Notes: generated from the sequence alone by a model not told the origin. A stretch of DNA of 64,000 bases from Zanthoxylum bungeanum (GCA_019454045.1 SKCR01023791.1:248001-312000), one strand, 5' to 3'. Numbered from the stretch's first letter, positions 37,034-47,540 are shown. Translations and numbers: made by a program.

Positions 37034-37905
37034 AGACATGTTTATTTCAATAACAAACATACCTGAAGCCGGAGCCTTACCTGCCTTTGCTTCCTTCAAG
37101 TCCATCTTGAACTTATGGCAGTCACGCTTCCAGTGATCTCGTTTGCCACAGTGTAGGCAGACGTCTTGGGATTTGTCATTTGTCTTCCCAGAAGACTGTG
37201 ATTATTGAGCCTTGCCGATCTTCTTCTTCTTCTTCACACCCCTAGAAGTCTTCGGCCAAGCCTTGGCCTTCTTGGATGTCAAAGTAAGATGCGCCTCGTG
37301 CTTCTTACCTTTCAGAAGCTCTGGCTTTGCCTCTTTCAGCATTGCCATTAACTCTCCAAGAGTTTTCTCTTGGTTCATCATATTATAGTTCATGATGAAC
37401 CCGCTCCAACAGTCGGACAGAGACTGTAAGATCAAATCTATGGAAGTCTCGGCCTCGAAGGTAATGCACAGCTGACACAACTGTTCGATGTCAGCAATCA
37501 TATGTGACACGTAGTGTTCGATACATGTACCCTCTGACATACGAGAGCGAAAGAGATTCTTCTACAACTCATACTTCTGAGATATAAGATTAGATCTATG
37601 AAGACCCTTTAACTTCAACATCACGCATAAGGATCCAATCCCTTGTTCTGACGATGGAACTGATGAGTCATTGCAGCAAGCATAACAGATTGAGCAGTAA
37701 AGTTATCATCACTGTAAGTCTTCCAAAGCTCATGCTCTACTGGCCGCTCAAGTCAAGGCTCAGGCCCGGTGGGTCTCTCTATCACATAAAGCAACTTCTC
37801 AGCTCCCATGACTATCTTGAGGTTCATCTCCCAGTCTAGAAAATTTATGTCGTTAAAGACATTCTCACCCATGATTATGTCCCTAACGCTTATCTTTCCA
37901 GCCAT
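37034..37905 (-). pseudogene. Element B gag
   Basis: Starts at ATG 37903-37905 (MAGKIS..., as in C). The middle frame 37202-37540 reads SEGTCIEHYVSHMIADIEQL and then 'EKTLGELMAMLKEAKPELLKGK', ending in a KKKKK run (UBN2-type copia gag). A canonical CX2CX4HX4C zinc knuckle (C-L-H-C-G-K-R-D-H-W-K-R-D-C) lies at about 37130-37175 in a different frame. At least two frameshifts or stops separate the parts. Length (~290 codons) is normal for copia gag. Confidence 0.85.
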
Positions 37906-38958
37906 TTTGATTGCTATAGTCCAACTATCCAGTCAAATATTTCGGGTACACTTAAATGCAATGGTTACTATACAGTAAATACGATTATCAGACTATCCGA
38001 ACACGTGTGTACCCCGTACCATGTTCTCACCGATTTACAAGACATGGTTGGCTTCTAGCAAAACACTGTGCCTACCCAATTCTCCAGAAATATTCGACGA
38101 GGAATATCATATGTATCAGGCGTAGTAATACTAATATTATGTAATACGTAATACGATCTAATATCGGATGTCACATGCTAGGCCTAGGGCTAGTTCTATG
38201 GCTGCCCTGTACGAAGCATATATCGGATCCCGAGTAACTAATCTCTGTAATCGGGAAGTCATGACCTAGTCATACTATCCCGATAGTTGCAGCGTTAAGA
38301 GTACTAGTTCTGTATCCTGTGTGACCATCATCTCCATATGACTGAAGTGATACTCCCATCATGACATCACATCCAATACACTACGATTCTCAGTAAACCT
38401 AATACAGGCGTACACAGAACCTGTTAAAGCTCCAGACGACCAATACTAAAGTAAACTGATTGTCGCAAGTAATAGCGACGTAAGTCTCAGGTTAAAGATC
38501 ACATACACCTACCCTGATTCGGATTCCCATAGACACATAGTCATACTACCAATGAGATTCCGAGTGGGTCTATCCAGAGCGAACTTTTCCCGGTCCAATA
38601 GCTAACAGAACCTCTTATTACACTTGCATAAGTATCCAATACCTAAATATATGAGAACTATGCCATTAAGCTTCCATAACACGCACAAGTGTAATACTAG
38701 TCTATTCCTCATTATTAATGTCCAGTCTCAATAATACTTCGACTAGGGATATTTAATGATTAAACAGTTCGTGGATTAATATTGTCTCATATCTTATTAA
38801 TCTGATTTAACCATATGGACTTTTATCATTAATATATATCCAAGTAATCTAATTACAATAATGATAAAATAGCAATTTTCTTTTGTCACATAGATAATTT
38901 GTACAAAAACACAATGTTCTTTACAAATATTGATGTTATGGGTCATTATTGTCCAACA
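37906..38958 (-). repeat. Element B leader stub and outer half of 5' LTR
   Basis: 37906-37972 matches the start of the C leader (22235-22310). At 37972/37973 it jumps to the LTR middle ('cagtaaatacg') and runs to the outer edge GTCCAACA at 38958. Most of the leader, the primer site and about half of the LTR were deleted. Confidence 0.8.
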
Positions 38959-39389
38959 CCTACCACTGCGAAGAGTAATAACATATTTGACTTGGTCTAT
39001 GTATTGACTACTAGAACTACCCTCGTGAGGGTTTTGATGACACTTGGGGTTTGGCTGTGGTTGTTCAGGAAACTTTCATTTCTCATTAATGGTCAATGCA
39101 TATATGATTTTGGGGAAAGTATCTTTCATATCAATCAATATTTGTATATTTTGGTTATTGATGACTTCCTGTTTCTCAAGGGTTTTCCTAGGTAGTGGGA
39201 CATATGGTGTATAATTATGGGAATCTTAGAAATTCTGGTGTACTTGGGGAGATTGTTAAGATGGTTGTGCTTGGTTATCATTCTTCCAATTAAATTTTGG
39301 AGTGCTTCTCTAACCAGAATTGTAGGTAGGGGTTTGGATTTGATCTCTTGAAGGTGTTATGGAACTGACTTGGTCATGGAGACATTCTT

Positions 39390-40250
39390 GCATAGCTAGC
39401 AAGGTTGGGAAAACTTATGTTATGTGTTTATTTGAATTACAGATTTGACATGTGACTTCTTGAATTGACTTGACATGATCACTCTTACTCATTTCTAATG
39501 CCTCAATTTTTTTAGCTAGACATGCATATTTACCAGAAAGGTCATGATCTTCCCTAAGGTTAAATATACCTCTACCAAATGACTGTGGTTTTACAGGCGA
39601 CTCATAAGTGTCAATTGTGTCCCATTGTTATGAATTCTCTGTTATGCATTCTAAGTAATCTAGTGCATCTTCGGGATTTTTGTCCCTAAACTCACCATTA
39701 CACATCATTTCCACTACTTATCTACCTTGGGATGTTAAACCCTCGTATAAGTAGGAAACCAGCCTCTATGTTTCAAACCCGTGATGTAGACAAATATTTA
39801 ATATCTCTTTAAATCTCTCCCAACATTAGTAAAGTGTTTCCCCTGACTCTTATGTGAAAGCTGTGATTCTTTTCTTAAAGGAGTTTGTTCTGTGATGGGG
39901 AAATTTTTTTTCAGAAACTGCTCTTTCAAATCATCCTAGGTTCTGATGGATCGTGACCTAAGGTTCGACAACCAAATTTTAGCTTTATCTTTTAAAGTAA
40001 AAGGAAAAAATTTTATTCGAATTATATTAATACTGTAATTTTGATATGTGCAAGTGTTACATACCACTTCAAATTCCCTTAAGTGCTGATAAGGATTTTC
40101 TGATTCTAGACCGTGGAATATGGGTAAAAGTTGGATGACACCTGGTTTAAAATTGAAACGTGATGCATCTGGGGGAAAATAATGCAAGATGGTGATCTTG
40201 TCCTAGTGAGATTCATGAATTGTCTGAGTGTTTTATGATAATTAAGATCG
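39390..40250 (-). pseudogene. Gypsy/Athila gag, minus strand
   Basis: Retrotransposon gag domain (PF03732-like): 'GVIQLLPIFHGLESENPYQH', HLREFEVVCNTC, then KFFPFTLKDKAKIWLSNL (39936-40187). Continuing in shifted frames are 'LKEQFLKKNFPITEQTPLRK' and CLHHGFET-like sequence, 'NGEFRDKNPEDALDYLE' (about 39640-39700) and a C-Q-I-C knuckle near 39430-39450. Frameshifts and stops prevent expression. In intact relatives this protein assembles the particle. Confidence 0.8.
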
Positions 40251-40461
40251 CCATGCTGAGACTCATTCTCTTCTTGATAAACTGGATTTTTTCAATTCAG
40301 GTTGGTGGATTTTATTTTGGTTCTCAGCCATTTTGACTGACGATGAGGGTGATGAAGACTCTCTATTTAATCTACTGCTAGATGATCGTGACCAATGTCT
40401 AATGAAACCTAAATGTAGACTATATGCTAAAATTTAAAAATGCAATACTTACAAAAAAGAA

Positions 40462-40494
<33 letters not shown>

Positions 40495-40958
40495 GTGGGA
40501 AAAAATAAAATTAAAAATAAATGACAAAAGAAAAGAAAAGAAAAGCAAAGAAAGAAAGAAAATACAAATTTAGTGATTAGATCTAAAAACGTCTTCTGAT
40601 TCTCGTTCAGTTGTCTCAATCTCCCGAATTAGGTTCTCACAAAAAATTATGGAAGAATCTCTAGATATGGATGGTTCAAGAAATTCTTTGGCAAAATACA
40701 AATTCCATTTTAATTGAGATTTCTATCCATTGTAACCATGAAGAATCAATACGTGGTTTGTCTGTATGTAAGATGTCTGGGTTCAAGATTCATTTAGGAT
40801 CAATCAGGACATCTTGGATCTACACAAATACAAAGAAGAAAATGAGATGCATAAAATATAACAAAAAAGAAAGGAAATACAAAAAATAAAATAAAAAGAA
40901 AGAAAATAAATTAAAATAAAATAAAAAATATAAGGATTATTCTATCAACTAAATTTAT
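40251..40958 (-). other. Gypsy leader, minus strand, with (AAT)n
   Basis: No gene seen. It contains an AAT microsatellite at about 40461-40491 and A-rich runs (aaaagaaaag) at 40525-40560 and 40860-40925, as expected for a noncoding leader. Confidence 0.6.
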
Positions 40959-40976
40959 TCCCCAGCAACGGCGCCA
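40959..40976 (-). other. tRNA-Asp primer-binding site, minus strand
   Basis: Minus strand TGGCGCCGTTGCTGGGGA, one mismatch from the site at 42637-42654, seven bases inside the LTR edge at 40983. It fixes the element's direction as leftward. Confidence 0.9.
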
Positions 40977-40982
40977 AAAACT

Positions 40983-41125
40983 TGACACACTCCCAAAGTG
41001 GTTCTTTAATCCCAAGTATAAGAGTGTCAAAGTAATAAAATGACCCGGTAAGTCCGGGGTCGATCCACAGGGAATAGATTTCAAATTCCTAAGTTTTCAA
41101 GATCGAAATTAACGAATAATCCAAT
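40983..41125 (-). repeat. Gypsy LTR end, minus orientation
   Basis: The LTR's last ~140 bases (plus-strand TGACACACTCCC...) next to the primer site. It changes, at a point I can only place to within ~30 bases, into the plus-oriented LTR that begins around 41126. Confidence 0.65.
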
Positions 41126-41217
41126 GTATTTTGGGTAATTACTAAAGTCATTATCAAAAAATAAAAAAATGGAAAATGAAAATTTACATTTGTCAAACTT
41201 CCAAAAAACATGCTTGC

Positions 41218-41335
41218 ATGTGTGGTGGAGTGTTTTGTGGAGTGTCTTGTGGCATGTTTGGTGGAGTGTTTGGTGGAGGATTTTGTGGAGTGTTTGGTGG
41301 AGTGTTTGGTGGAGCAATTGGTGGAGAAATTGGTT
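41218..41335 (+). repeat. TGTTTGGTGGAG minisatellite
   Basis: About nine imperfect 12-base units just upstream of the TATA position. The solo LTR at 17550 has a shorter, more diverged version (18069-18170). The protein-like frames here (QTLHQTLHK..., 'VLWSVLWHVWW') are repeat artefacts. Confidence 0.85.
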
Positions 41336-41622
41336 GAAGCCTTTAGATTTTCCTCTAAATACCAAGCCATTTAATTTGTAATTCTCATGCTTTCCTTAGG
41401 ATTTTGTAAGGATTTTAAGGATTGCATCTCGTTTGTATTTATTTTTCAGTATTTCAATTATGTATTTTTATTTTCAGTAATAATAGTACTTTCTTTTCTT
41501 CTATTTTCTTTTATGTTTTATAGTTAGATTTTCGCTGGGGAAGGGTGAAGATTTTATTATTTTAATTGAGATTAATCTCCCTTAACTATAATATGGAAAT
41601 TATAATTCAAATTAAAAGGATT

Positions 41623-41805
41623 ACCGCCTTAATGGCTGGTTTTATTTATTTGACATAATGTGACACCGCCTATATGGCTGGTCTTTAGGTGACAGATAAT
41701 TACCGTTTATATGGCTGGTTTATGGATAAATAATGATACCGCATTTATGGTCGGTCGGACTTAATTAAAATCTGACTTAAAGAGGATACCACCTATATGG
41801 TCGGT
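41623..41805 (+). repeat. Five hairpin units in the LOG-element LTR
   Basis: Units at 41623-41640, 41665-41682, 41702-41719, 41738-41755 and 41788-41805. Examples are ACCGCCTATATGGCTGGT and ACCGCATTTATGGTCGGT. Arms vary but remain largely self-complementary. Confidence 0.7.
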
Positions 41806-42636
41806 TGGTAATATCACGGATAATTTCTGTATTATAATAAGGGAGATTTCTAAATTAGATTTAGTAAAGGTGGATCCCTCAACCCCCAACATTTTGTTTT
41901 TATTCTAGGGAAGTGATGAAACACAATATTAACAAGCTTAATAATTGATTTAATTATATAATGGGTAATTCTTTAGTTTTTTTTTATTGAGTCTTAAGTT
42001 TAATGCTTCTTGTTGCCTAATCACCAATAAGATTGATGTGGTAAACTTAAAATGAACTTGGAAAAGAGATTTTAGGTTTCAGCCTTAGATTCAATAGCTC
42101 ACGATCTTCCTTGAGGATAGATAACCCTTTAATATATTTCCTTACAGGATAGATATATACCTGTCGGGCGGGGGTAACCACAATTGGAACTTGATCTTAA
42201 TGAATCCAGGTAATTTGGTTAACATAGATATATGGTTTAATTGGATTATACTGGGTATGTGCAGCTGACCATCGACAGAGGCTTTTGCATAATTTTGTGT
42301 TCCAGGTTAGCAAACTGATTTATTACACATATATAAGAGAATCAATTCATCTTTATAATAATATTGTGTGGAGGCACAACCCTAGATCTTTGAGTCTTTT
42401 GTTATTTTCCTTAGTAGTTTCTTTTGTGTCTTTAAGTATTTTATTTATCAAATGCACATTCAACCAACCAAAATCAATCATTCTCTTCTCCCTATAATTA
42501 GATACCTGTAAATAAATAGTATCAATAATTAATAACAACAATAGGAATTAAGTCCTCGTGGGATCGATATTTTTATACTACTTGAACGATACGTACGCTT
42601 GCGTTATACGTGTGTGTTTACGCCGGTCAAGTTTTT

Positions 42637-42654
42637 TGGCGCCGTTGCCGGGGA
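42637..42654 (+). other. tRNA-Asp primer-binding site
   Basis: TGGCGCCGTTGCCGGGGA, an exact match to the site typical of Athila-type gypsy elements, seven bases after the LTR end. Confidence 0.95.
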
Positions 42655-42756
42655 CTTATTTTTCTTGAGTTATTAATTTTGAAGCTATCAAATTTACTTG
42701 TATCTAATTTTCTTTATTTTTACTTGTAATTTTTATTTCTTTCTTTTATTTTTCAG

Positions 42757-43104
42757 GTGGTTGAAATGGAACACTATTGGGAGATAGAAATATTACGAGC
42801 TTTACTAGAAGAAGATACACCCCAATTCAGGGAGCAACAGTCTGGTTTTCTGAGGTCTGTTGTCCAGCCCAACAACTATCACTGGATGTCAGAACCAAGC
42901 AATACTACATTTGCTCATCAGAATGAAATGGGGAGATGTGTGATATGTGATGGTAACCACCCGAGCGATCAATGTATATACCGTTCAGAGTGGCAGAATT
43001 ATTGGAATCATTCAAGGTACGAAGAGCCAACATATTCACAGAACCACATCTTCCATCTTATCCACCATCTACCTACGATTTTCATCAAGAACCAGAACCA
43101 TCAA
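42757..43104 (+). pseudogene. Gag remnant with zinc-knuckle-like motif
   Basis: An open frame begins at about 42757 with MVEMEHYWEIEILRALLEED and reaches C-V-I-C-D-G-N-H-P-S-D-Q-C (CX2CX3HX4C, about 42938-42976), the variant knuckle seen in Athila gag. The large N-terminal gag domain seen at 39936-40187 and 50795-51121 is absent, so the coding sequence starts near the knuckle. Around 43030 a frameshift moves a proline-rich stretch into another frame. That frame continues across the copia insertion into 45049. It lies ~100 bases downstream of the primer site. Confidence 0.65.
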
Positions 43105-45043
43105 TGTTGGACAATTATGACCCATAGCGTCACTATTTGTAAAAGACATTGTGTTTTTGTATAAATTAATTATGTAGCAAAGGAAATTGCCTTTTATCAT
43201 TTCGTAATTAGATTACTTAAATGTGTGAATGATGAAAGTCCTTATGATTAGTTCCGGATTGAGATGATATGAGACAGTATCAATTCACGACGGTTTAATC
43301 ATTAAATATCCCTAGTCGTAGTATTATCGAGACTGGACATCGATAATGCATAATAGACTAGTATCGCACTTGTGCGTGTTATGGAAGCGTAACAGCATAG
43401 TTCTCATATATTTAAGTATTGGGTACTTATGCAAGTGTGGTAGGAGGTTGTGTTTACCGATGGTACGGAAACAGCTTCGCTCTGGATAGACCCCTCGGAA
43501 TCCCATTGGTAGTATGACTATGTGTCTATGGGAGTCCGCATCAGGGTAGGTGTATTTGGTCTTAACCTGAGACTTGCATCGCTAGTACTTGCGACAATCA
43601 ATACGCTTTGGTTTTTGTCGTCCAGGACTTTAACAGGTTCTGTGTACGCCTCTTCTGGGTTTATTGAGAATCGTAGTGTATTGGGTGTGATGTCAAGACG
43701 AAAGTATCACTTCAGTCATATGGAGATGATGGTCACACAGGGATACATAACTGGTTCTCTAAAGGGTTGCAACCATCGTGATAATATGACTAGGTCATGA
43801 TTATCCGATAATAAAGAGACTAGTTGCTAGTGATCTGATATATGCTTCGTACGGGGCAGACACTATTCCAGCCCCAGGCCTTGCATGTGACATCCGATAC
43901 TGGATTGCAATACGCAATACTATGTATACTACACCTGACATAGATTATATATTCCATTAAGAATATTTCTGAAGAATTGGGTAGGCATGACACTTTGCTA
44001 GAAGCCAACCTTGTCTCGTATATCGGTAAGAACGTAGTATGAGGTACGTACGTCTTTGAATAGTCCGACGACCGAATTTACTGCCAACATATCCAGGGAT
44101 CTCTTGGGTCGCTTCCCGAAGATTCACCGATGACGTATGATTCGAACTTTATTAATCTTGGATTAATAGCGGAGAGACTTTATCTGGGATAAAGTACTAT
44201 TTGAAGAGAGAGAACAATTAATTTGGAATTAATCGATAAAATAATATATTCGATATATTATACGAAATTAGATTTTGACGTGGAATTAAAATTGGATTTT
44301 AATTCGGGCTAACGAATTGATTTAGAATTAATTCGCTAGCGATGTGAATAGTAATTTTGCTAGGCATAATTATTTAATTGAATTTGATTTAATTAGGTCG
44401 CAACAGAAAATTCGTTAATTCGGAATTAACGAACTCGAGCCCAGAATGTGTTTGCGGGCCCACTTCGATTTTGAATTAAAGTGGGGCCCACAAGTCACAT
44501 CACGAGTCATATCACTTGTCACTTTAGTGATAGATGTCGAGTCACTTTTTGTGGTGAGTATCATGCTGTCACTATTCATGATAGAAGTGGTTGAGTGTCT
44601 TTAATGAGATTTTTGGCTCCAAAATTTTGGTTGAATTTTTGGAAAGGATATACCAAATTTTGGAAAAGGATTTTTCATAATTGTTTTTAGAAAACAAAAC
44701 ATAAAAGAGAAAAACTCTCTCTCCCTCATTTTGGTCATTGCCGTGACCTCCTCCAAGAGAAAGAAAATTGTTTTCTTTCTTCCATCTTGCTAGCACACTA
44801 AAAGGATCAATATAAGGTGATAGGGAAACCGAACTTAGAGCTTGGAATCCTTTGGAAGCTTGGAGCTTGTTCATCTTCTTCAACAAAACAAGCCTTGGCC
44901 GAATACATCAAAAAATGAGGAAATTTTTGTTGATCTTCGCATCCAAAAGTTGTTCTTTGTAAGTATGATTATGCCATACTTCTTATGAGTATTCATTCTT
45001 TTCATTGCTTATTTTGATCTTGGGACCACCTTAGAAACAAACA
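43105..45043 (+). mobile_element. CopA solo LTR, plus orientation, TSD ATCAA
   Basis: A 1,939-base LTR starting TGTTGGACAATT and ending TTAGAAACAAACA, flanked by ATCAA at 43100-43104 and 45044-45048. No internal sequence or second LTR is present. It splits the gag tail of the gypsy element, and removing it with one TSD rejoins the frame. It is the most diverged CopA LTR here by eye, with several indels in the 43440-43560 stretch. Confidence 0.93.
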
Positions 45044-45048
45044 ATCAA

Positions 45049-45299
45049 ATGAAGATCAGATGATTGACATGCTCAAAGATTTGTTCAAGAAACGAGACAA
45101 AAAGTTGGATACAATGCTTAAAACATACCAGAATCCACTCGAAAGTATTCAGAGACAATCAGCATCCATTCAGATAATGACAGATCAAACGAGACAATTA
45201 ACAGAAAACCAGAGCTACATACCTCAAGAAACATTTTCAGATGAAACTGACGAAGCCTTCGAGTACCAAGCATTTCATGGTGACACTTTAATAGAGTAA
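45049..45299 (+). pseudogene. Gag C-terminal tail of the LOG element
   Basis: The frame after the TSD reads 'MIDMLKDLFKKRDKKLDTML' and then heptad-like QTRQLTENQ. This resembles the helix-forming segment that follows the knuckle and proline-rich stretch in Athila gag proteins ('LEDLLKQYM...'). A TAA at about 45297 ends it, and the same frame continues beyond with EDEQYQVPEVSV. Confidence 0.55.
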
Positions 45300-45407
45300 G
45301 AGGATGAGCAGTATCAAGTACCAGAGGTATCAGTTCATTAGCCCAAACCAGCAAAGTCTCGATTTAATTTTTATTATTCGGACTCTGACGAGGATGAAGA
45401 AGCAGAG

Positions 45408-45941
45408 ATGTTTGTACCAACTGCACCAACAAGTGAAGATGAAACTTTCCATCTTCAAAATGAAGAGCTTGGAGCATGTTTTGCATTGATATTTGAAGAA
45501 TATCTACCTGAGCCAGTCACATCAACCTCAAAGGATGAAGATCAAATATCAGACACATCTATACATCCTCGGGTTGACACTTATAGAGCATGCATTTCAC
45601 AAATGATAGATGAAGAACTGAACACGGAAATCCTAAAATATATATGTGAAGAAAAAGTGGAGCAAGAAACAGAGCAAATGGAGGAGCAATTGTCTGACCT
45701 TATTGAAGATCCAGTGAATTCATGCGAAACATCACTATTTTGGGGAGTATTAATCAAGGATATCGCCCAGAAGTTGACAGAATGGAACTTCCATTCAAAT
45801 TCAAGCACCATACGAGACCTCCTGATTTTCTTTCTTTCTTTTCAGGAACCACTGGAGCGACAATTGCGTACACAATTCCGTTGCCTTAATTATTGCTTTA
45901 ATTTGCTTTTCTTTTGTAATTATCTTTATTTTCTCATATAG
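45408..45941 (+). pseudogene. Acidic open frame of unknown function in the LOG element
   Basis: 177 codons; the product is not recognised. It is rich in Glu and Asp (ICEEKVEQETEQMEEQLSDL), has no transmembrane span in its first two thirds and ends in an aromatic-rich, low-complexity tail from about 45830. It continues the acidic style of the gag tail (YYSDSDEDEEAEMF just upstream), so it is probably a gag extension broken by a stop at about 45340, not a separate gene. A pyrimidine-rich run ending in CAG (about 45827-45845) resembles a splice acceptor. Confidence 0.45.
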
Positions 45942-46108
45942 GATCCAGACTTTTTGACCTTTCACGATTTCTTTTGTTGTTTATCTAACAATCGTCCTAT
46001 GGAAGATACTAGTGCTATTATTACTCACCCTTTTTCAGGTACTATAAATTCAACTCATCATTGCACTTTTTAAAGGCATCTAGATTTGAGAAAGAAATAC
46101 ATAAAAAA

Positions 46109-46760
46109 ATGGAAGCTACTTCAAGAAGACGAGTTGAAAACATCTGTGTGTTTTGCGGTACTAGTGTTGGTATTAAATCACAATACATAGATGCGGCACA
46201 GGAATTGGGTCGAGTCATGACCGAAAAGAATATGCATTTAGTATATGGCGGAGGCAATCTGGGACTTATGTGGATCGTTTCAAAGGACGTACAGGAAGGA
46301 GGCAGTCCAGTTTTGGGAATCGTTCCAAAACTCTTGGCAGAGGCGAATCTCATTGGACCATCAAATGAGAGGAACTGATCGTGCCAGGTATGTCTGAACG
46401 ACTGGTAGAAATGATTAACCGTGCTGATGCTTTTATTACTTTGCCAGGAGGCTTGGGCACATTAGAGGAGATTTTATAGTGCTATCTTGGGCGAACTTGA
46501 ACATACACCAGAAACCAATTGGGCTGTTTAACGTTGATGGATTTTATGATTTTATTTTTGTGTTTCTTGATGATGCCCGGAGAAATGGGTTCGTGACAAA
46601 ACCTCTGAAAGATCTCCTATTCACTGCAAGAACTGCTCAGGATTTACTTGACCAAATCTTGGCCTTTGAACCACAAATTGACCTTGTGCTTTCCAAGATA
46701 AAATGGTCCGAAGACGATCATGGTAAGAAGCGTCGAATAAATCTGGATCTTAACATTTAA
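46109..46760 (+). pseudogene. Intronless LOG-family (cytokinin riboside 5'-monophosphate phosphoribohydrolase) copy
   Basis: LOG enzymes hydrolyse cytokinin riboside monophosphates to the active free bases in plant cells. Here the start ATG 46109 gives MEATSRRRVENICVFCGTS, then LVYGGGNLGLMW (family LVYGGGSxGLMG) and GGSPVLGIVPKLL. After a one-base frame change near 46366-46378, [11 protein letters not shown] and PGGLGTLEE (46444-46470; family PGGYGTLEE, nucleotide-binding loop) follow. A TAG at 46477 and a second frame change lead to LSWANLNIHQKPIGLFNVDG and the C-terminus ending KKRRINLDLNI. It totals ~217 codons, near full family length, with no intron gaps, whereas plant LOG genes I know are split by several introns. 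The usual R-K pair after M-x-x is R-L. Not expressible as one enzyme now; it may be a divergent LOG-like lineage. Confidence 0.88.
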
Positions 46761-46951
46761 TTTATAAGTGTAGAATTTCAGCTAACCAGGTACTATCTTA
46801 TATACTCATCTTTTACTTTTTAAGATATTGGGGACAATGTCTCATTTAGGTTGGGGGTGGGGAATAGTTGACTAGTATCTTGTTATTTTCTCTAGTTTTT
46901 ATTTAGTCCAAATTTTCCAAAAATACAAAAAAAATTGAAAATTTTCACAAA

Positions 46952-46953
<2 letters not shown>

Positions 46954-46987
<34 letters not shown>
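46954..46987. repeat. (AT)n microsatellite
   Basis: About 16 uninterrupted AT dinucleotides after an A run. Confidence 0.95.
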
Positions 46988-46990
<3 letters not shown>

Positions 46991-47310
46991 TGTTTTTGTT
47001 TTTAACTTGATTAATCAGCTGACATTGGTGAAAGATAGTTGTGTAAGGAGTTTCCACTCTTGATACGTATCTCAAACCCATTTTCGAAACAAGTTAATTT
47101 TTGTTTATTTCCTTTTGAATTATTTAATTTGTGAATTCTCCATAAAACTGACTAAAATGAATCTTCATATGCTCAGTTGGCAGGTATTATCAACATGCAT
47201 GGTAACATACGGACATGAGCTGTAATTGAAAAGTTTGTAATATTCAGTGCTCTAGTTTAATTGGAGGAAATATCTATAAATGACAATAGAGTAAAAAAAA
47301 ACGTATGAGA

Positions 47311-47540
47311 TCCGAGTTATTAAGTCCGTAGGGGTGTTTTAACACCCAGTGCCCTAAAACCAACTGGTTTGGGAGTCACTGGCCCAAAGCTCGCTACATG
47401 GATCGAAGATGTTGCAAAAAATATATATATTTGAAGTCTGAGTAATTAAGTCTGTAGGGGTGTCTTAACACATAGTGCCCTAAAGCCAACTGGTTTGGGA
47501 GCCACTGGCCCAAAGCTCGCTACATAGGCGGAAGATGTTG
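47311..47540 (+). repeat. 126-base direct tandem duplication
   Basis: Unit starts at 47311 and 47437 (tccgagttattaagtccgta and tctgagtaattaagtctgta). Both contain 'aggggtgt', 'ccaactggtttgggag' and 'ggcccaaagctcgctacat'. The copies differ at roughly a tenth of positions by eye. Confidence 0.88.

Larger units (their letters stand above)
26454..38958 (-). mobile_element. Copia element B (CopA family), split by A2
   Basis: Minus-strand element: outer 5' LTR half 37973-38958, leader stub, gag 37034-37905, protease and integrase 35921-37033, then after the A2 insertion the integrase tail and RT 26454-27536. Everything from RNase H to the 3' LTR is missing at the left, where LTR C begins. The 5' side is also damaged: about 70 bases of leader join directly to the LTR middle at 37972/37973, losing the primer site and inner LTR half. 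Its outer LTR edge at 38958 lies in the gag region of a gypsy element, so B inserted there. Confidence 0.8.
38959..41125 (-). mobile_element. Athila-like gypsy fragment, minus strand
   Basis: On the minus strand: LTR end (40983 to about 41125, with the sequence gacccggtaagtccgggg on the plus strand), tRNA-Asp primer site, leader, gag. It is cut on the left by the LTR of B at 38958 and on the right by an oppositely oriented gypsy LTR. No polymerase region is present. Confidence 0.75.
41126..42629 (+). repeat. 5' LTR of the LOG-carrying gypsy element, start missing
   Basis: Aligns with the solo LTR from about its position 410 onward and ends CGCCGGTCA at 42629. The first ~400 bases are lost at the junction with the inverted gypsy fragment. 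It shows a 12-base minisatellite, a weakened TATA (CTCTAAATA, 41353-41361) and five hairpin units (41623-41805). Confidence 0.85.

Noticed and set aside
41081..41381. Frames rich in QTLHQTLHK or VLWSVLWHVWW
   Set aside because: Translations of a 12-base minisatellite; open in several frames at once.
45581..45811. Minus-strand 76-codon Ser/Cys-rich frame
   Set aside because: Shadow of the acidic plus-strand frame (Glu codons read as Ser/Phe on the other strand).
46725..46760. Possible EAR-type repression motif (LDLNI) at the LOG C-terminus
   Set aside because: Only a partial LxLxL match, in a broken gene. Divergent plant LOG-like proteins may end similarly; not enough to call a function.
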